Source of the DNA: Roseiarcus sp963772555
GTDB lineage: Bacteria > Pseudomonadota > Alphaproteobacteria > Rhizobiales > Beijerinckiaceae
NCBI GenBank assembly: GCA_963772555.1
Contig: CAVYXQ010000007.1
Coordinates: 248,001 to 312,000, forward strand
Length of the DNA: 64,000 nucleotides
Reading direction: 5' to 3'
A program made the translations under genes and the position numbers. Positions 7,479 through 16,017 of this stretch are shown one piece after another. The number at the start of each line of letters is the position of its first letter. The stretch's first letter is position 1. Below the pieces are notes generated by a model, which was not told the origin of the DNA, ran no database searches, and was given only the letters and a program-made list of their open reading frames with translations.

Positions 7479-8651
7479 TCACGCCGTCTTCTCGAACAAT
7501 TCCCGCCCGATCAGCATGCGCCGGATCTCGCTCGTGCCGGCGCCGATCTCGTAGAGTTTCGCGTCGCGCAGCAGGCGGCCGACCGGATAATCGTTGGTGT
7601 AGCCATTGCCGCCGAGGATCTGGATCGCGTCGAGGGCGACGGCGGTCGCCCGTTCGGCGGCATAGAGGATGGCGCCGGCCGCGTCCTCGCGCGTCGTCTG
7701 CCCGCGGTCGCAGGCCCGGGCGACGGCATAGACATAGGCCTTGGCGGCGTTCATCGTCACATACATGTCGGCGAGCTTGCCCTGCACGAGCTGGAACGCG
7801 CCGATCGGCTGGCCGAACTGCTTGCGCTCGTGGACGTACGGCAGCACGACGTCGAGCGCCGCGGCCATGAGCCCGAGCGGCCCGGCCGACAGCACGACGC
7901 GCTCGTAGTCGAGCCCGCTCATCAGCACGTTGACGCCCCTGCCGACCCCGCCCAGCACGTTCTCCTCAGGGACTTCGCAGTTCGAGAAGACGAGCTCGGA
8001 GGTGTCGGAGCCGCGCATGCCGAGCTTGTCGAGCTTCTGCCCGGGCGAGAAGCCCGCCATGCCGCGGCCGACGAGGAAGGCGGTGATGCCGCGCGCCCCT
8101 GCCGCCGGATCGGTCTTGGCGTAGACGACGAGCGTGTCGGCGACCGGGCCGTTGGTGATCCACATTTTCGCGCCATTGAGGAGATAGCGGTCGCCCTTCT
8201 TCTCGGCCCGCGTCGTCATCGAGACGACGTCGGAGCCGGCGTTGGGCTCCGACATCGCCAGGCCGCCGACGTGCTCCCCCGAGATGAGTTTCGGCAGATA
8301 GCGCGCCCTCTGCGCCGGCGCGCCGTTGCGGACGATCTGGTTGACGCAGAGATTCGAATGGGCGCCGTAGGAGAGACCCACGGAGCCCGAGGCGCGCGAC
8401 ACCTCTTCCATCGCGACGCAATGTTCGAGATAGCCGAGCCCAAGGCCGCCGTACTCCTCCGGCGCGGTGATGCCGTGCAGCCCGAGCGCGCCCATTTTCG
8501 GCCAGAGGTCGCGCGGGAAGAGATTGTCCCGGTCGATCGCCGCCGCCCGCGGGGCGATCTCCTTATCTGCGAAGGCGCGCGCGCTGTCGCGGATCATCTC
8601 CGCGCTCTCGCCGAGGGCGAAGTCGAAGAGACGCGGGGCGTTTGGGATCAT
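7479..8651 (-). CDS. ivd: Isovaleryl-CoA dehydrogenase
   Basis: The enzyme oxidises isovaleryl-CoA to 3-methylcrotonyl-CoA in leucine catabolism and passes electrons to ETF. The 390-residue acyl-CoA dehydrogenase has the FAD/substrate motifs MSEPNAGSD and WITNGP. Its catalytic base is a Glu in the GLDYERVVLSAGP helix, which is the isovaleryl-CoA dehydrogenase position. The usual C-terminal catalytic Glu site instead reads YEIGAGTSEIRR, as in this subfamily. The other leucine-degradation genes (mccAB, liuE) are not in the window. Confidence 0.92.
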   Translation of the reverse strand: MIPNAPRLFDFALGESAEMIRDSARAFADKEIAPRAAAIDRDNLFPRDLWPKMGALGLHGITAPEEYGGLGLGYLEHCVAMEEVSRASGSVGLSYGAHSNLCVNQIVRNGAPAQRARYLPKLISGEHVGGLAMSEPNAGSDVVSMTTRAEKKGDRYLLNGAKMWITNGPVADTLVVYAKTDPAAGARGITAFLVGRGMAGFSPGQKLDKLGMRGSDTSELVFSNCEVPEENVLGGVGRGVNVLMSGLDYERVVLSAGPLGLMAAALDVVLPYVHERKQFGQPIGAFQLVQGKLADMYVTMNAAKAYVYAVARACDRGQTTREDAAGAILYAAERATAVALDAIQILGGNGYTNDYPVGRLLRDAKLYEIGAGTSEIRRMLIGRELFEKTA

Positions 8652-8865
8652 GGGGCGGGCCGGGGAGGTGTATTTTTCGCCAAACCTTTGGGCGCATTCG
8701 GCGCCGCTGTCCAGCGAAGTGGGAAGGGATATTAGGGGAATCGGCTGAACGGATCATGGGGCGATGAGGCTTGCGCCTGCGCATTGGTGCTGGCAGGCGG
8801 TCTCACCCAGCAGCCTGCTAGGTGATCGAGGGACAGCGAATCGCCCCTGCTGAAGAGGCTCGTGT

Positions 8866-10065
8866 CTATGCCGCAACGGTTCCGAATTCGTAGCGAAGGA
8901 TAGCGGCCAGAGGCGCCCGATCGGGCAATTCGTCACGCTTCGCTCCGAGCACCCGGGCGCCGGACGAGAGCGCGCGCCGGGCAATCTCGTCGACTACGCT
9001 ATAGGTCTCGGCATCGTCGCGGACCGCGTAGGTCACGCTGCCGTCGATTTCGCTCACCATTCCGGGCACGACGGCGTCAAGATCGACCATCAGGGCGTCG
9101 ACTGCGCCCGCGGTGGCGGCGTGCGCCGCGTAGGATATCTCGGTGGTCGCACGGTTCGGCTTCAATTCGTCGAAACGTGCGATCATCCGCTTCAGATCGC
9201 GTTCATAGAGTTGGTCGAGGATCGGCAAGGCGAGATCGGCGATCTGCCTGTCGCTCTGGTGCGCGACGTCCGGAAGAGCGGCGTCGTTCACGAGGTTCGC
9301 GGTGCTGTTGATCGAGCGGAATATCGAGGCGATCGGTTCCGCAGCGGCAAGGACCATGGGCTCGGCGCGGCCCGCCATTGCGTTTCGGACGGCCCCGTCG
9401 ACCTGGCGAGCAAATTGCTCAAGCAGGATCCTCTCGCCTTCGAGATTTTGCAGCCGGTTGCGCGGGGCGCGCACATGGATTGAGGGACGCTGCGTCGCCC
9501 GTTCGGCCCTCTTTGGCAGGTGGGTGATTTCGACCTCCGCCGGCGGCAGGTTGGCGACGACATGGATCAGCCTTACGCTTTCCTCCGCCAGCGCCAGCAC
9601 GAAGAGACTGGTTGGCGAAGTCATGGCGCGAATGAGGGGCGTCAAATGATAGCGATCCCCGGCCTCCACGCGGGGCTTCGGAGACGTCGGCAGCCGGAAT
9701 GCGCACAATTCGTCCGGCGTCGCCAGTACGCCGAGACCATGCGCGGGCTGTTTCCAGATGGCGTCGAATTCATTCGGCTTCTTGTGCTGGAGCTTGCGGA
9801 TGTGGTCCAGGTCCTGGACATTGACATCGTCCGCGCCAGCGAAATGGCCTAGGCGATCGTCCAGCGATTGCCGGCGGCGCTTGTCCGTCCCCGCCTCCGC
9901 CAATTGCGCCAGCGCGTCCTTGGCGGCGTCCCTGAATGCGATGCGGTTGGCGTGGGCGTCATTGGGATGCGGCGATGTCGGCAGGTAGATGGAAACGCAA
10001 GCGTCGCCGCGCACTGCAGCCAACGTCTTGAAGTCCGAGAGGGTCGGAATGTCGATGTGGAGCAT
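8866..10065 (-). CDS. baeRF-family (bacterial archaeo-eukaryotic release-factor-like) protein
   Basis: The roughly 400-residue protein begins with DIPTLSDFKTLAAVRGDACVSIYLPTSP and continues through TPLIRAMTSPTSLFVLALAEESVRL to a C-terminal domain with DALMVDLDAVVPGM. This layout matches the bacterial baeRF family 11, relatives of eRF1/aRF1 proposed to act on ribosomes, possibly as tRNA-site factors. No GGQ motif is evident. I prefer the ATG at 10065 (MLHIDIPTL); an in-frame TTG at 10113 would add 16 residues. The ribosomal role is inferred from family proposals. Confidence 0.72.
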   Translation of the reverse strand: MLHIDIPTLSDFKTLAAVRGDACVSIYLPTSPHPNDAHANRIAFRDAAKDALAQLAEAGTDKRRRQSLDDRLGHFAGADDVNVQDLDHIRKLQHKKPNEFDAIWKQPAHGLGVLATPDELCAFRLPTSPKPRVEAGDRYHLTPLIRAMTSPTSLFVLALAEESVRLIHVVANLPPAEVEITHLPKRAERATQRPSIHVRAPRNRLQNLEGERILLEQFARQVDGAVRNAMAGRAEPMVLAAAEPIASIFRSINSTANLVNDAALPDVAHQSDRQIADLALPILDQLYERDLKRMIARFDELKPNRATTEISYAAHAATAGAVDALMVDLDAVVPGMVSEIDGSVTYAVRDDAETYSVVDEIARRALSSGARVLGAKRDELPDRAPLAAILRYEFGTVAA

Positions 10066-10113
10066 TCCGCTTTTTTCGCACGCTTGAGACCAATTCGCCC
10101 TGATAATCGTCAA

Positions 10114-10768
10114 CTCTCACGAAAAAGCCGGTTGCGCGTCGTCGCCCGGATACTCGCGATCGCTGTTTGAACACTGCGGTCGGTTTCAAAGTTCTACGCC
10201 GCGCTGGTGCAGATGATTCGATCCCACGCATATCGCCTGGCTCGGTCGCGGCAAGCGAAGGCTGATATCAGCCGAGGATTGGAGGTTTTCAGCTGCTTGC
10301 GGCGCCATTTCCAGCCAGCAGCTGGCAACGACGGCAAGTGCGATATAGTACGTCGCCGGGACAAATTGCCGCAATCCAGTATGATCGGGATCTCGTCCGA
10401 CCGGTCTACATATTGTCGCGACCCTTTATTCTCCAGGCGGATCCGTTTGGCGCCCTCGAGTAGAGTTTTCGCTTTCGCCGATCCGGATGAGTACGGGACG
10501 GCCATCCGCGCCGCGGACGTGACGGTCACGCCGACCGCCCGGGGCGATTTCCACGTCGAGCTCTGGTTCCCAGAGCCTGACGACGCCAAACGCGAATACG
10601 CCTGCGGACCGGCGCAAGGGCTGCCGGACGCGAAGGTGGGGACGTTCGCGGCGGGGCGCTCTATGACGAGGCCAAGAGAAAGAGAGCTGGTTTGTGATCG
10701 GCATGAAGGATGATTGGACGCGCGTCCTCGCGTTCGAGTATTGGGGCACGGTCTCAGGAGGGGTTGCA
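10114..10768. other. Interval with a possible regulator remnant only
   Basis: Apart from the short AraC-like fragment at 10456-10563, this stretch between the baeRF gene and the lipoprotein gene shows no supported gene. The lipoprotein ribosome binding site lies at its right end. Confidence 0.4.
10456..10563 (+). pseudogene. Possible remnant of an AraC-family regulator N-terminus
   Basis: A short segment reads RVFAFADPDEYGTAIRAADV followed by TPTARGDF, the pattern seen at the start of some rhizobial AraC-family regulators. Similarity fades after HVEL in all three frames and no HTH domain follows. It looks like a decayed fragment. The call rests on a short by-eye match. Confidence 0.28.
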
Positions 10769-11281
10769 ATGCAGACAATTTTGCTGACGCGCCGGGCGGC
10801 GCTCGTCGCTCTCGGCGCCGGCGCCGCATTCGGTCTTGCCGGGTGCAACACGACGCAGACCGCCGCGGTTCAACCGCAGGCGGCGCCCTCGGGTCCGCGC
10901 ATCGGCGCCATCGAGGTCAACACGGCGCCTCTGCTCGCCCAGAGCGGCAATCCGACTGCGCAGTGGGTGCAGCAGCAGCTTCCGAGCCTGCTCGCGCAGG
11001 ATTTAGCCGCCCATATGGCGCCCGGCGATCCCAGCGCCGCGATTTTGCGCGTTCGCATCAATTCCGTCTATCTGGGCGGCGGCGGGCCCGCCGACCCCGA
11101 CAGGATGAGGGGCGTCGCGACGCTGAGCGGCTCTGCAGCGCGTCCGATCAGGCTGCGGGCGACGTCTACCTATACTCCATCGCCCGTTGATCAAGCGCTG
11201 GTGGAGCAGGCGATGCAGGGCCGCGTGTCGGAGCTGTCGCAATCCTTCGCCTACTGGCTGACGAAAAAGATGGAGCTCTAG
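10769..11281 (+). CDS. Putative lipoprotein
   Basis: The product is 170 residues with a lipoprotein signal peptide: RRAALVALGAGAAFG then the lipobox LAGC, cleaved before Cys. The mature part starts with a Gln/Ala-rich linker and then a compact domain with VRINSVYLGGGGP. I chose the ATG at 10769 because AGGAGG precedes it by 7 bases and the signal peptide begins there; the upstream ATG at 10694 would bury the signal. It is probably anchored to a membrane. The domain is not recognised. The neighbouring membrane protein gene is convergent. Confidence 0.75.
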   Translation: MQTILLTRRAALVALGAGAAFGLAGCNTTQTAAVQPQAAPSGPRIGAIEVNTAPLLAQSGNPTAQWVQQQLPSLLAQDLAAHMAPGDPSAAILRVRINSVYLGGGGPADPDRMRGVATLSGSAARPIRLRATSTYTPSPVDQALVEQAMQGRVSELSQSFAYWLTKKMEL

Positions 11282-11327
11282 GCGGTTCCGCAGGGCAACG
11301 GCGCAACTGCTGACGGCAACGCTGGCT

Positions 11328-11906
11328 TCACTCGCGAACCAGCTTGAACGACTTCCGGCCCGGGGTGAAAAAGAGGCTCCAGAGCGCGTCGCCCCCGACC
11401 ACTTGCGCCACTTCGCGGAAGGCGAAGAAAGGGATCAGCGCGACGAAGATGATGCCCGCATAGGTCAGCAATCCGCGGAAGGTCCCGCCGCCGAAGTCGT
11501 CGATTGCGGTGGCCAGCGGGAGACCCTCGAAGGCGGCCCGGATCGCTTCTTCGGCGATGTGGAACAGGATCAGTAGAACAGCGAACATCAGCGAGCGGCC
11601 GACGACGACCAGGACGAGAGCCTGCTCCCGCAGGCTCCGCCCGACATCGAGGGCCTGGCCGATCAGAATGACCTTGCCGAAAATCAGCGCGTTGACGATG
11701 GCGAAGCTCTCGTTCCAGACGCTGATCCCGTTCTCGCGAAGGAGCTCTCTTTTGTAGAGGCCGAAGAGGACGAACAGCACCCAGAGATAGAGGGTGATGA
11801 TCGCATAGTCCTTCAGCTCGTGCAGCGCTCGGGTTCGAAGGCTTTGCTTCTTGGCTTCGCCCATCGCGGCGCCCTCGGGCGCAGTCGTTCTCGAGGGATT
11901 CTGCAT
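11328..11906 (-). CDS. Inner-membrane protein of unknown function
   Basis: The 192-residue protein has four strongly hydrophobic segments (around YAIITLYLWVLFVLFGLY, ALIFGKVILIG, ALVLVVVGRSLMFAVLLILF and LLTYAGIIFVALIPFFAF). A charged cytosolic N-terminus and a basic C-terminal tail ending KSFKLVRE complete it. A GAGGA sequence precedes the ATG at 11906 by 8 bases. No catalytic motif is seen. Conserved alphaproteobacterial membrane proteins of this layout are of unknown role. Confidence 0.7.
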   Translation of the reverse strand: MQNPSRTTAPEGAAMGEAKKQSLRTRALHELKDYAIITLYLWVLFVLFGLYKRELLRENGISVWNESFAIVNALIFGKVILIGQALDVGRSLREQALVLVVVGRSLMFAVLLILFHIAEEAIRAAFEGLPLATAIDDFGGGTFRGLLTYAGIIFVALIPFFAFREVAQVVGGDALWSLFFTPGRKSFKLVRE

Positions 11907-12402
11907 GGCATGTCCTCAAACATTCGCGTTCGATCGACCGGATTGCTCAGGTTGCACGCCGGACCTGGCGACTCCGAGCGTTCTTCCCTGTCCGTTCTTC
12001 ATCTTCATTGCAAGGCGACGGCACGCGCGGCAAGTTCGGGAGGACTGCCGCCAACCCGCTCATATAGACGCCTTCGCGCCCTAGCCGGGAGGTTTTCCTC
12101 GCGAGGACCAAACCGGATGCCGCAGACGCAGGCGACCACCGGAGTTTGTCAACAAGCCGATTCCACATGCAGAACCCTGTTGATCCGTAGGAAAGAAGCC
12201 TCGCCCTTGCGCCCGCCCGGCTAGCTTTTTCGGTGTGCCCTTTCTCCTTGAATATTCTTGCCGTCTCACTAAAAATCAGGTATTGATTTTCTCGTTTAAA
12301 AGACATTGCCAAATAGTGTCGGCCGGCGTCGGTAAGTTCCAGGTTAACGGGACTCTACATCGGCCGGAGTTACCGTGGCCCATGAACAACAGGGAGGATA
12401 TC
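11907..12402. other. Intergenic region upstream of the esterase gene
   Basis: Divergent upstream region of the membrane protein gene and the esterase. It is more AT-rich near 12240-12320. No convincing ORF is seen; it presumably holds both promoters. GGGAGG sits just before the esterase ATG at 12403. Confidence 0.4.
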
Positions 12403-13630
12403 ATGCGGGCTGAACGCGGGTTTTTTGTAGCGACTGTTGCGGTAGGGCTTTTGAGCCTCGCGGCGCCGGCCGCGCGGGCGGACGGCTGGATCGGAAGCTG
12501 GGGAGCCAGCGACGTCTTTCCCGTTGGTCAGGATGTGAATTTTCAGACATTGCGTGAGTTCGTTCGGCTCAGCGCCGGCGGAAACAAGGTGCGGGTGCGT
12601 TTCTCCAACGCCACCGGTCAGTATCAGCTTGTGATTGGCGCAGCCCATGTGGCGAAACCGGCCGCGGACGCGGCTGCTGGGACGATCGATCCCGCGACGG
12701 ACCACGCCCTGACCTTCGGAGGGGCCAGCGGCATCACGGTGGCGCCCGGCGCAGAGGTGGTGTCCGATCCGGTCGATATGGACCTGGCGCCGCTTACGAC
12801 GCTGGCGATCAGCCTGTTTGTGCCACGCTGGACAGGGCCCTCGGTGATCCATCTCGATGGGGTCGCGACCACCTATATCTCGGGCGACGGGGACTTCACG
12901 ACGGCCGCCGCAATCCCCTCGCCGCATACGTCGACGTCACGGTTCTTCATCGACGAAGTGGATGTCGAAGCGGCTGGCCAGCCGGGAACTGTCGTCACTC
13001 TCGGCGACTCGATCACCGACGGCTACCGTTCGAAGGTCGACGCCAACCACCGCTGGCCCGACCGATTGGCGGAACGGTTGGCCGCCCGATCGAACGTCGC
13101 TCCGGTCGGCGTCGTCAACGCGGGCGTCAGCGGCAATCGCATCCTGCATGATCATCCCGAGGAACTATTCGGCCCCAACGCTCTGGCTCGAACTCGATCG
13201 CGACGTGCTCTCGACGCCCGGACTCCGATGGGTCGTGCTCATGGAGGGCATCAACGACATTGGCCACTCAACGAGCGCTGACCTCCCCGAGCAGGACGTG
13301 ACTGCGGACCAGATCATCGCCGGCATGAAGCAGATCATCGCCCGGGTGCATGCTCACGGCGCCAAGATCTACGGGGCGACCCTCACGCCCTATGAGGGCA
13401 CCGTATTCCACGGCTACTACCAGCCGGAGGGGGAGGCAAAGCGGGAAGCGGTGAACAACTGGATCCGCAAGGGCGATTTCGACGCCGTGATCGACTTCGA
13501 CGCTGTCGTTCGCGATCCCGACCATCCGACCCGTATTCGCGCTGAATACGATGTGGGCGACCACCTGCATCCAAACGATGCAGGCTATCGGGCCATGGGA
13601 GACGCGGTCGATTTGAAGCTGTTCGAGTAG
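12403..13630 (+). pseudogene. Secreted SGNH/GDSL-family esterase, frame-broken by one base
   Basis: The protein has a Sec signal peptide (cleaved after AAPAARA), an N-terminal jelly-roll-like part starting DGWIGSWGASDVFP, then an SGNH hydrolase domain. Block I is TLGDSITDG, block II has GVSGNRIL, block III is EGINDIGHS and block V is DHLHPNDAGYR. Blocks I and II are in one frame, III and V in another. The break is an extra A at 13191/13192, where CTCGACTCGAT became CTCGAACTCGAT. With that base removed the ORF is 408 residues. GGGAGG five bases before 12403 sets the start. It is either a recent pseudogene or a sequence error. Confidence 0.85.
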
Positions 13631-13653
13631 CGCACGACTTCACGCCACGCGAA

Positions 13654-13679
13654 GAAGGGCGGCATTGGGACCGCCCTTC
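13654..13679. terminator. Bidirectional terminator between convergent genes
   Basis: A perfect 9-bp stem (GAAGGGCGG / CCGCCCTTC) with an 8-base loop lies between the esterase stop (13630) and the convergent hydrolase stop (13719). It is well placed to stop transcription from both sides. The T-tract is weak. Confidence 0.6.
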
Positions 13680-13718
13680 CTGCCTTTCGACCGCTTCGCA
13701 ATACGCAGCCTGCGCCCC

Positions 13719-14765
13719 TCACTTTCCCCTCACCTCCATCACCACGCGCTCGACCGCGCTGATGACGGCCTGGGGGCGGTCGATCTGCACGTAGTGGCGC
13801 GCGCCGGGGACGACGATGTGCTTGCCCTTCGTCGAGCGCGCGGCGAGCGCCGCGTGACCGGCGCGCCAGGCGGCTTCGACGCGGGGCAGCGCGTCGGCGG
13901 GCACGCCCGGGCCGCCTTCGTCCACGCCGCGGCTGAGAACGATCAGCGGCTTGGCGTCGAAGTCGAAGGTGACGGCATTCAGTTCGGCCGAGTCGGCGTC
14001 GGGCTTGCCGCCGTCCGGCACGAAGGCGCCCATTTCCGAGATCTGCGCTTCCCAGACCGCAGGCTCCGCGAGCCGGCGGCGGGCGATTTGCGCCAGCGCC
14101 GGGTCGAGCCGGTTCGGATTCCAGTTCGTGTCGAGGCAGACCTGGTCGGTCCGGGTCGCCGGCTCGAGCAAGTCGCCCGCCCGGGCGCGCTCGAGGCAGG
14201 CGCGCCTGTAATCGAGCGATTTCGTCATCGCGTCCTGGATGGCGGTCCGCCTGTCCGGCGGCAATTCGGCCTGCAGAGCCTCGAGGTCGTTGGCGAACGC
14301 CGGCTCGACGAGGACCATGCCGGCGAGGTCGTCCGGATGCGTCGCCGCATAGAGCGTGGCGATCGCGCCGCCAAGCGAGTGGCCGACGAGGACGAACGGC
14401 TTTCGGATGTCGGCCGCGGCGACGAGGCGGCCGAGGTCGTCGGCCAGGTTGCGCACGTCGGAGGGCCTGGTCGCCGGGTCGCTGAAGCCGAGCCCGGCGC
14501 GATCGTAGGCGCAGACGCGCGTCAGCCCGGCGATGTCCGCCTGCACGAGGCGCCAGGTGACCATGTCGTTGCCGGCGCCGGCCTCGAGGAGGACGGTGGG
14601 CTCGCCCGAGCCCACGCAATAGAGGTTGATGCGGCGAGCGCCGTCGACCGTCACGAGTTGCTGCGGCTTCGCATAGACGCTGTCGGCGACGGCTTGAGCC
14701 GCGGCGGGCGAGCCGAGGGCGAGGGCGCAGGCGCAGGCGATGGCGGCAAAGGCTTTCGCGAACAT
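13719..14765 (-). CDS. Secreted alpha/beta hydrolase
   Basis: The 348-residue protein has a Sec signal peptide (about residues 1-24, cleaved near SPAAAQA) and an alpha/beta hydrolase fold. The nucleophile elbow is GHSLGG (about residue 128), the oxyanion strand is LLEAGAGN, and a late His sits in VPGARHYVQIDRP. An acidic residue in SRGVDEGG is a candidate third triad member. It probably acts in the periplasm on an ester or amide; the substrate cannot be told. It is a single gene, separated from the esterase by a hairpin terminator and divergent from cysK. Confidence 0.82.
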   Translation of the reverse strand: MFAKAFAAIACACALALGSPAAAQAVADSVYAKPQQLVTVDGARRINLYCVGSGEPTVLLEAGAGNDMVTWRLVQADIAGLTRVCAYDRAGLGFSDPATRPSDVRNLADDLGRLVAAADIRKPFVLVGHSLGGAIATLYAATHPDDLAGMVLVEPAFANDLEALQAELPPDRRTAIQDAMTKSLDYRRACLERARAGDLLEPATRTDQVCLDTNWNPNRLDPALAQIARRRLAEPAVWEAQISEMGAFVPDGGKPDADSAELNAVTFDFDAKPLIVLSRGVDEGGPGVPADALPRVEAAWRAGHAALAARSTKGKHIVVPGARHYVQIDRPQAVISAVERVVMEVRGK

Positions 14766-14928
14766 GAGGCGATGGTTTCCGGCGGCAATGGACTTCTATC
14801 GCACGCATGGGGCCCTGTAACGTCCGCATGTGAAATGGCCGGCCCTGCCGCGCCGCCGATTTGACAGGAACGGAAAAGTTCCCAAACTGTTGATGAATTG
14901 CGGGCGACGATCTGCAGGGAGGCCATCC

Positions 14929-16017
14929 ATGCCAGTTCGGCAGAAAATCTTCACCACCGCCGGGCGCGGCCGGCTTTTCGACAGCATCCTGGACACCGTC
15001 GGCGACACCCCGGCGATCCGCATCAACAATCTCGGTGTCGACCACGCGACGATCTACGCCAAGGCGGAGTTTTTCAATCCGGCGGCCTCGGTCAAGGACC
15101 GGCTGGCGCTGAACATCATCGAAGAGGGCGAGCGCAGCGGCGCGCTGAAACCCGGGCAGACCGTCGTCGAGGCCACCAGCGGCAACACCGGCATCGGACT
15201 CGCCATGGTCTGCGCGCAGAAGAACTACCCGCTGGTCGTCACCATGGCCGACAGCTTCTCCGTCGAGCGGCGCAAGCTGATGCGGATGCTGGGCGCCAAG
15301 GTCGTGCTCACGCCGCGGGCGCAAAAGGGCTTCGGCATGTACAGGAAGGCTGTGGAACTCGCCGAGGCCAACGGCTGGTTTCTCGCCCACCAGTTCGAGA
15401 CCCCGGCGAACGCCGCCATTCACGAGGCGACGACCGCGCGCGAGATTCTCGGCGACTTCGCGAACTCGCGGCTCGATGTCTTCGTCACCGGCTATGGGAC
15501 AGGCGGCACCGTCGCTGGCGTCGGGCGCGTGCTGCGGCGCGAGCGGCCCGGCGTGCGCATCGTCCTCTGCGAGCCCGCCAACGCGGCGCTGGTCGCCGAC
15601 GGGCGCCCGCAGGAACGCCTCCCGGACGGGGCGCCCGCCGGGAGCCATCCCGCCTGGGAGTCGCACCCGATCCAGGGGTGGACGCCGGACTTCATTCCCG
15701 AGGTGCTGCAGGAGGCGATCGACCGCAAGCTGTTCGACGAGGTCGTGCCGGTCGCCGGAGCCGAGGGAATGAAGTGGGCGAAGGCGCTCGCGCAAGGCGA
15801 GGGAATCTTCACCGGCATCTCCGGCGGATCGACTTTCGCCGCGGCGAGGCGCATCGCCGAAGCGGCGCCGGCCGGTTCCGTCATTCTCTGCATGCTTCCC
15901 GACACCGGCGAACGCTACATGACGACGCCGCTGTTCGACGGCATCGAAGCCGAGATGAACGAGGAAGAGCTGGCGCTGTCGCGCTCGACGCCGTCGGCGC
16001 AGTACGCGGCTCCATGA
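14929..16017 (+). CDS. cysK: Cysteine synthase A-like PLP enzyme
   Basis: This is a fold-type II PLP enzyme of the O-acetylserine sulfhydrylase group. The PLP lysine is in NPAASVKDR, the phosphate/substrate loop is TSGNTGIGLA, the Gly-rich loop is GYGTGGTVAGVG, and a late GISGGS motif follows. At 362 residues it is longer than typical CysK (about 310), with an extended C-terminus. AGGGAGG precedes the ATG at 14929. Its stop overlaps the start of the decarboxylase gene as ATGA, so the two are co-translated. It may make cysteine or another beta-substituted alanine. Confidence 0.85.
   Translation: MPVRQKIFTTAGRGRLFDSILDTVGDTPAIRINNLGVDHATIYAKAEFFNPAASVKDRLALNIIEEGERSGALKPGQTVVEATSGNTGIGLAMVCAQKNYPLVVTMADSFSVERRKLMRMLGAKVVLTPRAQKGFGMYRKAVELAEANGWFLAHQFETPANAAIHEATTAREILGDFANSRLDVFVTGYGTGGTVAGVGRVLRRERPGVRIVLCEPANAALVADGRPQERLPDGAPAGSHPAWESHPIQGWTPDFIPEVLQEAIDRKLFDEVVPVAGAEGMKWAKALAQGEGIFTGISGGSTFAAARRIAEAAPAGSVILCMLPDTGERYMTTPLFDGIEAEMNEEELALSRSTPSAQYAAP

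Noticed and set aside
7830..8735. Plus-strand 301-codon frame antisense to isovaleryl-CoA dehydrogenase
   Set aside because: Shadow frame of a firmly identified gene.
14898..16013. Upstream extension of the decarboxylase reading frame
   Set aside because: The extension runs inside cysK in another frame; the ATGA overlap at 16014 gives a natural start.
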